The notes: generated from the letters alone by a model not told the origin. A stretch of DNA of 64,000 bases from Bolinopsis microptera (GCF_026151205.1 NC_087078.1:6341675-6405674), one strand, 5' to 3'; positions 50,901-62,121 are shown, counted from the stretch's first letter. Numbers and translations: made by a program.

Positions 50901-53900
50901 TCAATTCATATTTAGTTCAAATATTTAAAGTCAAAATAACCATTTCACATAAGTGGTTATATTATAATAAAATAATTTGTGATAAATTAATAAATTAATT
51001 TACACTCAAAAATGAACAAAATATACACAATTTTTACCTAGTGCAACACTGGTTCAGCGCGCGGCTGATCGAAAAAGTTTGATTTGATTTACTAACTACA
51101 GTGTACAGCGTACATGAAAAAATTACTTACTGAATCTTTTAATACTAGACACATTTTAATTCAGATGTTGTTCAATGAGTTAGCCACAAAAATGTTCAAA
51201 TTATGTAGGAGGGTAAAGGACACAATTGCTAGTAGTGCTTCTTTGTGCCCACATAAATTCAGATGCTATCCTCAATTTTAAATAATTTATGAACGCAGCA
51301 TCTTTCAAAGCTTTAGTGATTTCAATCTTATATAGCTTTGATAATTTCGCCTATACGAGAACCTAAACAAAAAATCTGAACCTAACCCTAAATTTTCCTG
51401 GAAAATCCTATTTAAGTTTTACCACCACCACACTTCCCCCAGGCACTAGAGTATATCCACAAGTCAGTGCTACAATACCACGGTAACCTGAGTAGCAACT
51501 CTCTGGGAGTGGACTCACATTGGGTGCTGAAGATATCAGACTATGGGTTAAGGGACTTCAGGGCAGGTTGCATGGACACAGACGAAACTGAGGACCACAA
51601 ATATACCAGTGAGTTAGATCGGGGGTGATACAATTTAAGATGATATAATCGATTATGATTCGTTTTTATATAACGTAAATACATGCAATGTGTATAATCA
51701 ATTAATACATTACCCAGACAATAAATGGATAACAGAAGGTCTTAACTTTTATAACAACAAAACATGGAGTTATCGCAGCGATCATATTTTTAATTCCGTA
51801 AACAGTCTATTAACAATTGTTTCATGATCTATCGCAGTTTTAAATTATTATTAAATCTATATGGAAAATCTGCAATGAAATCAGTTCGAACTTTGATCAC
51901 TTAATTACTGTCCTCGCTTTGTGGTTCTACTTCTTTCTTGGCTTATTTTTCTTACCTTTAGGTTTCTTTATAGCTACCCCACAGCCAAGTAATCCAGCCA
52001 AAGCATCCATGAAACGTTGTGCGCCGGGGAGATTGTCTGATAGTACGGGAACATTATCATCCATAGTGACTGGTATTGCTGCTCGCATCTCCTCTGGTAG
52101 TTCCACTCTAGGCATATCGTTCCAGATAATAGCATTACCGCAACCGTAGTATTTTGAAGGATCAGTGCTGATGGTCTTTGGTATATTCCTTTTCCCACTT
52201 TTTAAGATGGAGAAAATTCCATCAGAGAACCGTTCGAACGTGAAAGTAGCCAGAATTCCAAAACTAGGATCCCTGAGATCTAGAGAAGTCGAAGGTCTGT
52301 TTCCGCAAGTTGTGGCTCCGTCACATCCCTCTACCTTGGTCCAGACTAAGTCACAATGAGGGCACCTTCTCGCCTGATCCACTCCGTGGGCACTTTGATA
52401 CTCTGCAGCTGCCACACGCACATCATACAGTACCACTCTCATCTGATTCACCATGTTGGCTATGTGCCCTGCTTCATTGGCACCTTCTTCTCCGGAGAAA
52501 GTGAAGTCGTTCTCTTCCGCTACTCTCCGTTGTGCAGCTTCTATCTCCCTCCTCATATAAGCTTGAAACTCGAAAATAAGATCAACTTTGTCATTTTCCT
52601 TATCGAACAGTTTTCTCTGTTTATCAAACCCTGCCTTATTTTTCTTGAAATCTTCTACCTCTCTGTTAGTGCATCTCAGGATTTTCAGACGGCTGTCGTT
52701 GATCTTAAAAACCTTTAAGAAGTTTTCGTTATCGATCGTTATCTCAACTCCTTTCACACAGATTTCCTTCATATCTTCAAGTAAAATCTCCCGCGGGGTA
52801 TCTAATCCGGAGAACACAACAGTTTCAATTCCTAATTCTTTTTCAAGCAAACTTTTAAAGTCTTCACCAGACCAAGTAACCGTATCCATATGGGTTATCA
52901 AAGCTCCCATCAGGTCCATCGGGAAGTCCAGCATTCGCTCTGCATACTTTCTGATTCCATCCAGCGTATTATCCATCCTGGTATCAGCTTTGGAGATGAT
53001 CATAATCCTCCAGACGGGGTTAAAGTTTAGAGCATGAGCTATGTGAATGTTGTGTCCAAGTTTGTCTTGAGCTGCGTTACTTCCTGGGGTATCACTGATA
53101 ACCATGCTGCTATCGTACGTCCAGAACTGCTCAGAAGTTCGAGTAAAACTGAGATCACTTTTAGAGCTCCGGCCAACTTCGTGTGATAATTTCTCAACGA
53201 TGGTTGACTTGCCCGTACCCACGTCTCCTATCATCACTATGTAGGGTGTGTCTGGGGTAAGGTGTCCGACCAGGGTGGATTCTCGTGATGAACCAGCCTG
53301 ATCCATCATTACAAGCAGAGAAAAATTTTTAAAAGCACTGCCACAAAATGTCAATCTAATTGATTTTTTTTAAAGTAACTACTGGTCAAAGCAATGTTGA
53401 CAGTTTAGAAAAGGCACGAGTTCTTTGAAAATCCAGCTGATTCCTTTGCTAAAAACTGTTTTGACTGTCACTTGGCGTATGTCGGTATTTATGGTCAATT
53501 TGTTGGTTTGTGCAAGCGTAGCAAGAAAGGGCATCTTACAAAAAGTAGTGTTAGATTTAATGGAACTGTTCTTTAATTGAACTGTTTGTTAATGATCGCA
53601 ATTAAGTCAAAGTTAAAGCTAAAGGTTAGCAATCTTTTTACTATTAACATGTCCTTGAATAACGCATACCAACAGCTGGAATAAACTCGTCCTAAAACTG
53701 GACGCAACAGAGCTGGTCACCAGGAAGATTGTGGTATGCTCGGCGAGTGGCCCATCTGAAAACCTCGATTTCTCCATTTTTATTAACAACTGACCACCTC
53801 TATGATTATCAAAACGTCTAACAAGTTAGATCGAACTCTCACTGAATCACATCTAATTTCTATAATTATCCGCAGTTTATTATCTCCTACTAATGGACTA

Positions 53901-56900
53901 AATACTTAACACACTGATTAGTTGAATTAATCACCTTCTCACCAGGTAAACTGTGGAGAGCTCCAGAGTTCATTCTCTCGGAGAATGACTTCAAGGGCTC
54001 CCAGAAGGGAGACATCTACTCTTTTGCAATAATCATCAACGAGATCCTCACCAGACAGTACCCCTTCGAAACCTACAGTGGTTCACCAAAAGGTACGACA
54101 GCATACACCACCGTTTACTGAAATAATTTTGCTTTTGATTTTTAACCATCTTGTGTGATTAAATAAGCTGCGATCAGCTCCTCGATTGTATCTAATTTGA
54201 GTGCATGGATCAAATGAGGCGATCCTAGTACGACCAATCCCAATGACTGCCAACAATGAATGATCTGTTGCAATTAATTGTTTTTTAATTAGTTAATTGT
54301 TTAATTATGTTCGGTCGATTTCACGGGCCATTGTCAAACAACTTAATGGGCATTGTGGAAAGATGATACTTACAATTTGGAATGGTCGTTGACTCTGAGG
54401 CGCCCAAAAAAGTAGGTTTCCTGTTTCCCACGATGCCACTAACCATGAATTATTATTTTATAACTTCAATTCCTTTATGGTATTAAACTCATGAAAGTTG
54501 TCGATACGTTTCTCATACCCATATCCATCCACTTTTAAACTGAAAACACATTCTATAAACGTTAAACAATAAACATATTATCTAGGCCTATAAACATTAA
54601 ACTTTCTATATAGGCCTATAAACATTAAACTTTCTATATAGGCCTATAAACGTTAAACATATTATCTAGGCCTATAAACATTAAACATATTATCAGATTC
54701 AAATGCTCCAAACTACCGAGGTTCGTTGCATGAACAGTTTAGCACTGCTTTTGCATGCTATAAGCGAAAGCATAGTCATCGAGATTAAATGAAGAAATAA
54801 GAAAATGTTTTTTAACGTTCTTAGGCAAATCAGTCGATTTCAATGTTTTCATATTAAACATCTAAAGGAACCTAAATTTGGCTTTGGTATCAACTATCAT
54901 GTTTGAAGGAGGCCCAGTTTAGTCAATATTTAATGTTTTCCTCACTATGTTAAATTTTTGCCACAAATTCGCGTGAGCATGACATCTAGTATGGGTTATC
55001 GTCTTGTTAAAGCCCTGCAATTTTTTAATGGTATTTATTTGGAATATGATCCCCATAGTTCTGAATTTTGTAATCCTCAATTCTCCATACAAAATGTTTC
55101 CTATAGTTTCTTTATCAAAAACCTTGTATGAAGTATTTAACTATTGCTCTTGATGCTTACTCTTTGCGCTCTTCAGTACTGCATTAAGATTTCATCTAAC
55201 TTCTTTAGAACTTAAACCAAGTCATCATAACTATCTTTCATGTTGCTCCACAATGATTAAAGCATCATCAGCATACTTCAAATTCTACTCTCCACGAGAA
55301 TTTCCTCAACGATTCTCGAAAATAATGATATTTGAACTTGAATTGTTCCTGCGTACCCTTGACCAGGGTAAGCTTAATTTCAAACTTTTCCAACAGAGAT
55401 AGTAGAGAGGATATCAACGTGCGAGGAACCTCCGTGTAGACCAGAGCTGGAGGAGAATAATAACGAACAGGTTATATTTTACTCTGAGTACTTAGACTTA
55501 CCCTTGCCTATTGCTAGCATCTTAGATATTTTGTAATATTCATAAATCGCAGGGAGTATAATTGGTAAATGATCCGAAATGATCGTAACAATAGCATGCT
55601 TAAGAAATAAGTTTTGTTAGAATGAAACAATTCGAACTAACATTTAAAAGCAATTGTGGGTCTAACTCTTCTTTACATCAGCTAACTAGTCTACAAAAGT
55701 TGGTCCGAGAGATGTGGTCTAACAACGACCTTGCCAGACCAGATATCGGAGTGATCAGACGACGACTCAAACACATCTACCCTGAAAAGTAGGATTATTT
55801 GATGATTTACTTCAGTTTCCTAGCTTAATGTTAAATAACCTACTGTAACTTAGTGACTGTGGTACAAGAGAAACACTTCCCAGTTCTTGCTACAGAAATA
55901 AAGAATACCACGATTCTCTAGATCACAGTTGAAGGGACTAGACCCTCAGAGTACTCAATAACTCCACTTTTACACCCCGATCCCTTCCCCAGATCACGGA
56001 GTATAACAGAGAGAGTGATAATGATGATGGAAAAGTACGCAGCTAACCTGGAGATCAAGGTAGACGAGAGAACTGCTGAGCTTCAGATCGAGAAACACAA
56101 AGCAGACCAGTTACTCTACCGTATGTTACCCAGGGCTGTTGCGGAGAAGATGAAACAAGGGCAGAGTATACGGGCGGAGTTGTTTGATACAGTGACCGTG
56201 TATTTCAGTGACGTGGTATCCTTTACCAACCTCTGTTCCCAGAGCACTCCCATGGAGGTCAGTACATCCAGCTCGCACTTAGTTTTCTGGAGTGTACACA
56301 ATCCTGGGGGATTCGACCAAAATGTCAATCAACAAACAATCATTGCTCCTTTAATTAATCACTTACCAGCTTACAAAAATAATTCATAGTTTAATGGTTC
56401 CAATTAGATATGAATAGTTATGCTATCCCTATTTATTGGTTGGTTGTAAAATTTAAAGTTTGTTTTACACATTCTCAGAGTTTTCATTGTTCTAACGTCA
56501 GGTGGTAGCGTTTCTGGACGACATGTACACTATGTTTGACTCCATCATAGAATCATACGACGTGTACAAAGTGGAAACTATTGGTGATGCTTACATGCTG
56601 GTATCCGGACTTCCTGATAGAAATGGTGCGTTATTGCTATTGTGCCACTTTTTGTATCCGTATTTTTTTTCCTTTCAAATTACTTACCAGATCTATAAGA
56701 TGTTCGTTTATGTTCTATTTTTGATTTGAATAAAAGGATACTAATACTAGTATTGTTTTCGTCCTTGACAGGGACGTATCATTAGAATCTCTAGAGCTTC
56801 AAAATCTCCACCGCAACTTTATCAATATACGATTCAAGCCAATAGAAAGTCTTTCTTACGCCGATTTTTGTTAGATTCTATTAAATCGAAACTTCCAAGT

Positions 56901-59379
56901 TATTCACACTTTTACCTTCAGGTGACTCCCACGTGATAGAGATAACAGAGACAGCTCTTGCTCTAATCGAGGGAACCAGGAACTTTAAAGTCAGACACAA
57001 ACCCGGCTATCAAATGCAGATACGAGTCGGTATACACTCAGGTTGGTATTTTTTAATTATAAACTCATTCATAAACCTTGTAAAACTAGTAAACATAAAC
57101 GACATTATAGACGCAAGTTTTGGTTAAAATAGCCGATCACATGGGAAAATTGTTTTGTTATATTATAGCATTAGCAATATTATTAACAGTTGTTGAACGT
57201 AAAGTTAAACCAAGCTCCGTTTTCAGGACCATGTTGTGCTGGGGTAGTGGGCAAACTTATGCCCAGATACTGTCTCTTCGGAGACACCATCAACACTGCA
57301 TCTAGAATGGAGAGCAACGGAATGCGTTAGTTATTTTACAGACTTTTTAGTTAGTTTTTAGTTAAGATAACCGAAAATAATTAAGAACAACCTAAAACAT
57401 ATTTGTGTTCCCCTTTCACTGATTTCACTTTCACTTTCACTGATTTCACTTTCAGCGATGAGAGTTCACATGTCCCAGTGTACATACGAACTGTTAGAAC
57501 AATACGATTGTTACAACTGCTCTGAACGAGGTGGTACTATCGAAGTGAAGGTAAACTTCAGATCAGTCTTTATCATACTTCATACTGAATTGTTTCGTTA
57601 ATGTTGTATGTTATTTCTCAATTGTTCAAATCCTTCCGGAGGTGCTGATTACCTTCACTGTAAACTCTTGACTTTCCTACTTTTATTCTTTGAAACTCAG
57701 CATACTCAACAATACTCAGCATACTCAACAATACTGTAGACTTTCAATCTCTATTTTCTAATTATAGCCTCCTGTATTTGTTGAATGTTAATCTACTCTT
57801 TATATTCATCTCAGTACTCTCAAATTATATTAACATCCAATTTCGACGACGATCAAAAACTTAATTTTGGTCTAAGAAAGTCGAACGTTAAACGGTAAAC
57901 TGCAGGGTAAAGGACCGATGAAAACGTATTTCTGTGAACACTCTGGGAAGGAGCGACCGCGGCTAATTAAAGAGCTGCGGAAAGAGGCACAACACAAACA
58001 TGTAAAAAATAAAATGAGTCCGGCGCTGAGCCACAGCCGGAACAGTCCAGCGCTAAGCCACAGCCAGAATAGTCCAGCGCTAAGCCACAGCGGACGCAGT
58101 GAGACTAGCTTTGCAGAGTCAGTTTTGGAGGGTGCTGCTAAAACTTGCGGTATTGAAGATAGTGATGGAGTGCGGGTCGGTTTTTTAGGGTTTTATGAGC
58201 CAGTTCCTGCTTGCTGAAATCCACGATTCAGTTGCTTTTACGTCATGTGTTGGCGGAGGCTAGGATACCACCCGGATTATTGTGTCATTGTTGAGGCATT
58301 TTATTTTTGAGATGAAGGTCTCCTTATTCTAACAAGGGAGCATTGAGCATCTCAATTGTGGGTTTTTAGTAAATTTTGTGTAGTTTTTTAACGTTAACTT
58401 TTACACTTTTTTTTGTGACATCACGTGAGCGGTGAGCTCGACAGCAGATTCAACACATTGAGCGTACCCTCAAGAACATTCGAAAATGTGATCGCCAGAA
58501 CTCCAATTCATTTAAACGAACAGCCGTCACTGGAAATTGAAAGTTCTGAGCATGAGTGAAAGGATGGAACTGTTATTCCTGTACCAGTTTGCTATTCTGG
58601 TACCAGTTTGCTATTCTGGTGCATTATACGGTGCTGTGAAAGATCGATTTAAAGGGTATTGCCATTGGTGTGAAGCATTTACCATGATTTTTGTAGCCAA
58701 TAGTAGCGTGTTTCTAGTTCGGGTACCACTGCACCTGCTATAGCTAATCAAACCAAATTCGAACTAGCCATATCTACAATATACTACCTACAGTTACAAA
58801 GAAATAGCTATAGCTATGAGTATGACTGCCTCAAAGATATAGCTAGTAACTAAGCTACAGTTGCTAAAGGCTATAATAAAGCATTACTTGCAGTTGCACT
58901 CTAACGCCAACGGGTATTTTCTCAAAAATCTCGGAATATGCTATAACAACTATTCTTACTCTTGTTCTCAAAGGTTTTGGTATCATGGCATAAGAGTAAC
59001 ATTGCTTTGGGTTTAAATAATTTTCCTAATTATGTAATTACCACTATAAGCACTCTCATGACTTGAATTTAACGAACACTGAAGTAAAACAATAATATTT
59101 CAGGGTAAAGGAGCAATGAAAACGTACTTCTGTGATGGAATTGACGACACCAAATTTCGTCCAAAACTAGTCAAAAGCACTGTTCCTGCACTAACTCCAG
59201 CTTCAGATGCCTCCAAAAGAGGGAGTCAAGTTCGGCCACCTCCTAAAGGGTACCGCCCTCTACCCAGAGCATCTCCCAACGGCTCAATTACGCGGTCACC
59301 TGGCGCCAACAAACGCGCCAACAAATCGTGCGAGCCACTCTTACGAGAACTCAACAATCTGGAAGATTCTGCAGTTTGA
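43468..59379 (+). CDS. Receptor guanylyl cyclase (natriuretic-peptide-receptor type), about 26 coding exons
   Basis: A single-pass receptor that would convert GTP to cGMP. Exons chained by splice sites keep phase throughout and give 1137 or 1125 residues depending on the last exon. Order: signal peptide (about 1-22), ANF-type ligand-binding ectodomain (to about 460), transmembrane helix (about 467-487), kinase-homology domain (about 520-800), short coiled linker (V-D-E-R-T-A-E-L-Q), cyclase catalytic domain (about 850-1034) and a variable C-terminus. The ATG at 43468 is chosen because it opens directly into the hydrophobic leader [10 protein letters not shown]. Intron lengths run from about 100 to 2340 bp. 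One intron holds an opposite-strand GTPase gene and several hold tandem repeats. Length and order are typical of animal receptor cyclases. The ligand cannot be inferred. Confidence 0.95.
45222..45690. repeat. 11-bp minisatellite in cyclase intron 5 (about 42 copies)
   Basis: The unit TAGTCTTGTTA is repeated from just after exon 5 (19 bp past the donor), with point variants toward the distal end. Confidence 0.95.
47763..47790. repeat. C28 homopolymer in cyclase intron 10
   Basis: 28 C, 36 bp upstream of exon 11. No paired G-run nearby. Confidence 0.9.
48208..55788 (+). CDS. Receptor cyclase exons 12-20: transmembrane helix and kinase-homology domain
   Basis: Exons: 48208-48289 (membrane helix [13 protein letters not shown]), 48896-48995, 50095-50184, 50400-50556, 50701-50798, 51443-51608, 53946-54092, 55397-55470, 55682-55788. 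Kinase-like motifs are [24 protein letters not shown] in place of the catalytic H-R-D, S-D-Y-G-L in place of [10 protein letters not shown] and [10 protein letters not shown]. Loss of the catalytic Asp is normal for receptor cyclases, whose kinase-homology domain is regulatory. Confidence 0.9.
48768..48878. repeat. 18-bp tandem repeat before exon 13, about 6 copies
   Basis: The unit GGAGCTAACACCATATAC is repeated and ends about 18 bp before exon 13, inside the acceptor region. Confidence 0.92.
49395..49505. repeat. 9-bp tandem repeat in cyclase intron 13
   Basis: The unit CTGATCTAT (with CTGATCAAT variants at both ends) is repeated about 12 times. Confidence 0.92.
51927..53309 (-). CDS. AIG1/GIMAP-like GTPase with C-terminal zinc-type Cys motif, nested in cyclase intron 17
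   Basis: Intronless. 461 residues from the ATG at 53309; an in-frame start 15 codons upstream is less likely. The N-terminal GTP-binding domain has a P-loop G-D-V-G-T-G-K-S-T (G1), S-D-T-P-G (G3), and L-I-T-H-M-D in the G4 place (T-K-x-D or, in AIG1 proteins, R/H-K-D). A charged helical linker follows (about 215-300). Then comes [22 protein letters not shown], resembling one zinc knuckle of IBR/RING-between-RING proteins. The C-terminus is Lys-rich ([13 protein letters not shown]). AIG1-type GTPases act at membranes in immunity and cell survival. The role here is unknown. It lies wholly within the intron between cyclase exons 17 and 18, on the opposite strand. Confidence 0.82.
   Translation of the reverse strand: MMDQAGSSRESTLVGHLTPDTPYIVMIGDVGTGKSTIVEKLSHEVGRSSKSDLSFTRTSEQFWTYDSSMVISDTPGSNAAQDKLGHNIHIAHALNFNPVWRIMIISKADTRMDNTLDGIRKYAERMLDFPMDLMGALITHMDTVTWSGEDFKSLLEKELGIETVVFSGLDTPREILLEDMKEICVKGVEITIDNENFLKVFKINDSRLKILRCTNREVEDFKKNKAGFDKQRKLFDKENDKVDLIFEFQAYMRREIEAAQRRVAEENDFTFSGEEGANEAGHIANMVNQMRVVLYDVRVAAAEYQSAHGVDQARRCPHCDLVWTKVEGCDGATTCGNRPSTSLDLRDPSFGILATFTFERFSDGIFSILKSGKRNIPKTISTDPSKYYGCGNAIIWNDMPRVELPEEMRAAIPVTMDDNVPVLSDNLPGAQRFMDALAGLLGCGVAIKKPKGKKNKPRKK
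54552..54693. repeat. Tandem repeat of about 32 bp in cyclase intron 18
   Basis: Units of AGGCCTATAAACATTAAAC with CTTTCTATAT or ATATTATCT linkers, about 4-5 copies. Confidence 0.88.
55993..57550 (+). CDS. Receptor cyclase exons 21-25: linker and guanylyl cyclase catalytic domain
   Basis: Exons: 55993-56257, 56502-56625, 56922-57041, 57227-57325, 57456-57550. The coiled linker ([14 protein letters not shown], then L-L-Y-R-M-L-P) leads into [10 protein letters not shown] (metal-binding Asp near residue 873). [10 protein letters not shown] follows, with the guanine-specifying Glu and the second metal Asp near 917. Next come [15 protein letters not shown] and [17 protein letters not shown] (guanine-contacting Cys, transition-state Asn and Arg). 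All residues needed for GTP rather than ATP use are present, so this should be an active guanylyl cyclase. Confidence 0.95.
57906..58217 (+). CDS. Receptor cyclase alternative last exon A
   Basis: It follows a TGCAG acceptor in phase 0, as exon 25 requires. It starts [10 protein letters not shown], the usual end of the cyclase domain, and continues for about 95 residues of variable tail. The tail contains three near-identical copies of S-P-A-L-S-H-S-x-x-N and ends P-V-P-A-C-stop. An AATAAA at 58875-58880 lies between this exon and exon B. Confidence 0.85.
   Translation, partial: GKGPMKTYFCEHSGKERPRLIKELRKEAQHKHVKNKMSPALSHSRNSPALSHSQNSPALSHSGRSETSFAESVLEGAAKTCGIEDSDGVRVGFLGFYEPVPAC
58875..58880 (+). 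terminator. Candidate poly(A) signal after last exon A
   Basis: AATAAA, 658 bp after the exon A stop and before exon B. Its use would commit the transcript to the exon A isoform. Confidence 0.4.
59104..59379 (+). CDS. Receptor cyclase alternative last exon B
   Basis: It follows a TATTTCAG acceptor in phase 0. It starts [11 protein letters not shown], nearly the same as exon A, then an unrelated basic Pro/Ser-rich tail ([12 protein letters not shown]) ending L-E-D-S-A-V-stop. The last four residues D-S-A-V resemble a class I PDZ ligand (S/T-x-V), which exon A lacks. A candidate AATAAA lies at 60391-60396. Confidence 0.85.
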   Translation, partial: GKGAMKTYFCDGIDDTKFRPKLVKSTVPALTPASDASKRGSQVRPPPKGYRPLPRASPNGSITRSPGANKRANKSCEPLLRELNNLEDSAV

Positions 59380-60504
59380 CAATGGCAGTGTCGTGTTAGT
59401 TGTTGTGATTACGTCATCAATCTATTATGGGGTTATGTTGGGTTATGGAGAGATTTGTAAAGATGAGGGTGACTGGGTATGTCAATGGCGAAGTCGATCA
59501 TTTGCATTTTATCAGAACTAGAAGACTGTTCAAATTCAAGAAAAAATTATATCTCATATCTTTGCAAAAGTGAAAAGTGTCAAGAATGATGATGGATTTG
59601 TCGGTAATGGTCAATTGGTCGGATAATGTCAGTTTAACTTGCCGTGGCTTGTTCGGAAATCGGTCGTGCATTAGTTTCCACCAGCGCTTGGTAACAAGTT
59701 AAAGCTTACTTTGGAGCGAGGAAGTCAACAACATATGTATTATGTAATGGACGTTGTGTTCCTATATTTACAGAATACGTCGGTAGAATTTCGCTCTGAG
59801 TTTTCAATTTTGTTACAATTTTCTACGTTTGTTTTTTAACATTGGTATCCTTGTCTTGTAAATATTAGAGTTTATGATTTTAGAGTTGACATGTATCTGT
59901 ATAACCAGGGCGTTGGATTGAAAATTGAAATATTCAATATCAAATATTGAATATTTAACCCACTTACTGCTTATAATTATATTATAGTCTAATATTGTAT
60001 TCCGATACTAGACACAAAATGGTTTGTGCTTTTATTGCTGAACAAGATAAACCCAATTAAATGCAGCTCAAAATGTCCTTCCTTTTTCGATTTAGTGAGT
60101 ACAGTTTGTAGGCACGCTCTTGTCCTTGGAAAATATTGAATGTGTGATATTCAATTAAATTAAACTTATTTCTTTTTGGAATGACGGTGTAAATAATATT
60201 TGACAAATCATCACACTATTTATTATTGACAATGTTGTCTTCAAAAAGTGTCGGTTTCACTTGTTTGACTTTATAATTATTATTGATTATCATTATCAAT
60301 GTTTCGGTTTACCTGGTACGCCAATCCACAATCCCTATGCGCCGATGCACGGCGCTCTTTTCACTTTTCAGTATCACCTATTTGCATTAAAATAAAACAT
60401 TCCGATGGAATTCAGCTGATGGGATTCAGTTTGTTTTATCCATTATCACTTATTAAATGGGGCTTCGTTTTTACTGATTTACTTGCCAGCGCCATCAAAG
60501 CATT
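59380..60504. other. 3' flank of the cyclase gene
   Basis: AT-rich 3' UTR and spacer. A candidate AATAAA lies at 60391-60396. A frame of 104 codons at 60299-60613 has no recognisable domain and runs into the repeat below. Confidence 0.5.
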
Positions 60505-61755
60505 ACTTGTCTTTGTATCACGTGGTGACCCCCACTGTCGCTTCACTATAGTAGAGTTTCTACGATACATGGGGAGCCGCGCACTCGTGCGCGGCGGGTC
60601 ATACAACGTATGACAAACTTGTCTCATGTCGTGCGCTCCCGCTAAATCGCTCCCCCAAATTTTAGGAAAATTCTTGTGAAAACTAGGCCCTGAGGGTATG
60701 ACGTAGGATAAAAACGCTTCCCAGGAAATTTACTGTTTTGGTCACGTGACAGGCTAGTTAAACACGGATTCGATTGTTTTGGGTTAGGGTTATTTAGGGT
60801 TATGGATAGCTTCGAGGTTACGATTAGGGTTGGGATTAGGGTTTTCGTAAAACCGTTTTGTTCGGCTGCAAAACCGTAAAAACCAAAGTCACGTGATAAT
60901 TTTGGGCGAGCGAATTAGTAAGAGCTTTGCCCTATCCAGAGCCCTTGCGCTTGCAGTAGCGCGCGCCCGCAGTGGCGCGAAAGCACATGGTTAGGTGAAG
61001 TAAGAGCCCACGCCGTGATCCTTTTTGTTATTTCATTTAATAAAAGCCACGATATATACGGCCACGCATTCGTACCCACAATTAACTAAGGCTCTTAATT
61101 ACTTATTCGCCAGCCCAAAAATTAGCACGTGACTTTGGTTTTTATGGTTTTGCAGCCGAACAAAACGGTTTTACTGTTTACATAAACCCTAATTTAATCC
61201 TAGCCCTAACTATAACTTAACCATAACCCTAAACTTAAGTTATGTATAACCTTAACCACAACCCTAACCCGAGCCCTATACAATCAAATTCGTGTTTTCA
61301 GTTTTACTAGCCTGTCACGTGTCAAGTGATCAAAACAGTTTTTTCCCATATCTCTCCAGGGAAGCATATTCAATTTTTACCCTACGTCGATCGGGGTGAT
61401 TCGGAATCAGCGTTCAAAAATACACCGATTACGATTACTTTCATTGTTCATACCCTCGATCAGGGCCTTTTCATTTAACGGGTGATACTCTTAAAATATT
61501 TGTTCATAATTGTTTCAAATATTCAAGACCGTCGACGAGTCCAATTCGGTGCGCATCTTGATATAAACCTACAACTTTTCACAAGAATTGTCTTAAATTT
61601 TGGGCGAGCCATTTAGTGGGAGCGCACAGCTAAACATGCATAGGCAAAGCATAACCAGACTGAGGCACGCCTTTCCTTTTCACAATTCACCTAGCGTACT
61701 GCGTGACATTGCTCTAACCAGAGCCCTTTCCTTTACTTTGTCATACGTTGTAGAC
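60505..61755. mobile_element. 1.2 kb foldback element with degenerate telomere-type repeats
   Basis: The left arm (about 60595-60935) and right arm (about 61086-61752) are imperfect inverted copies. Paired landmarks are ACAACGTATGACAAA / TTTGTCATACGTTGT, GGCCCTGAGGGTATG / CATACCCTCGATCAGGGCC, GGTCACGTGACAGGCTAGT and its complement, and AAAACCGTTTTGTTCGGCTG and its complement. Each arm carries TTAGGG-type units (60775-60845) or CCCTAA units (61185-61275). The loop is about 150 bp with GCGCGC-rich sequence. No protein is encoded. Confidence 0.8.
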
Positions 61756-62121
61756 TTGATTGACGGTGTCAACCCATCGAGATCGTTGCTCTGTTGACGG
61801 ATGTTACTCGTCTAAATTTCTTCGAAGTAGCGCGCGCCGCTTTCTTCTCGAAATGTTGGCCCGATGGCAAGAGCTACGAAGTAGCGCGCGCCGGGCCAGA
61901 TCATTAACAATGGTCAAGTTGCTCTGCAAAGATTTGCAGGTTTACAACCTACCAGGACGCGCGCCGAGTTGGACTCGTCGACGGATATTTTACTAGTATC
62001 ATCCGTTAATGCAACGATGCGAAGCAAAAATGCTAGTTTGCGCGGCGAAGTCCTCCAAGTTGTAAACTTGCCGCGCAGCGCACGAGTGCTCGGCTGTATC
62101 TAATCGTGGCCACGATATTAA
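61756..62121. repeat. GCGCGCG-rich repeated segment between elements
   Basis: GAAGTAGCGCGCGCCG occurs twice (about 61825 and 61880) and a related AGTAGCGCGCGCC at about 60955. GTTGACGG.. and GTCGACGGAT flank it. AGGTTTACAACCT and AAGTTGTAAACTTG are local hairpin parts. No gene seen. Confidence 0.5.

Noticed and set aside
52356-53037. Plus-strand frames of 120 and 149 codons within the cyclase intron
   Set aside because: Antisense to the GTPase coding region. Only the minus strand shows P-loop, D-T-P-G and zinc motifs.
60299-60613. A 104-codon frame after the cyclase gene
   Set aside because: Runs from 3' flank into a dispersed repeat. No domain.
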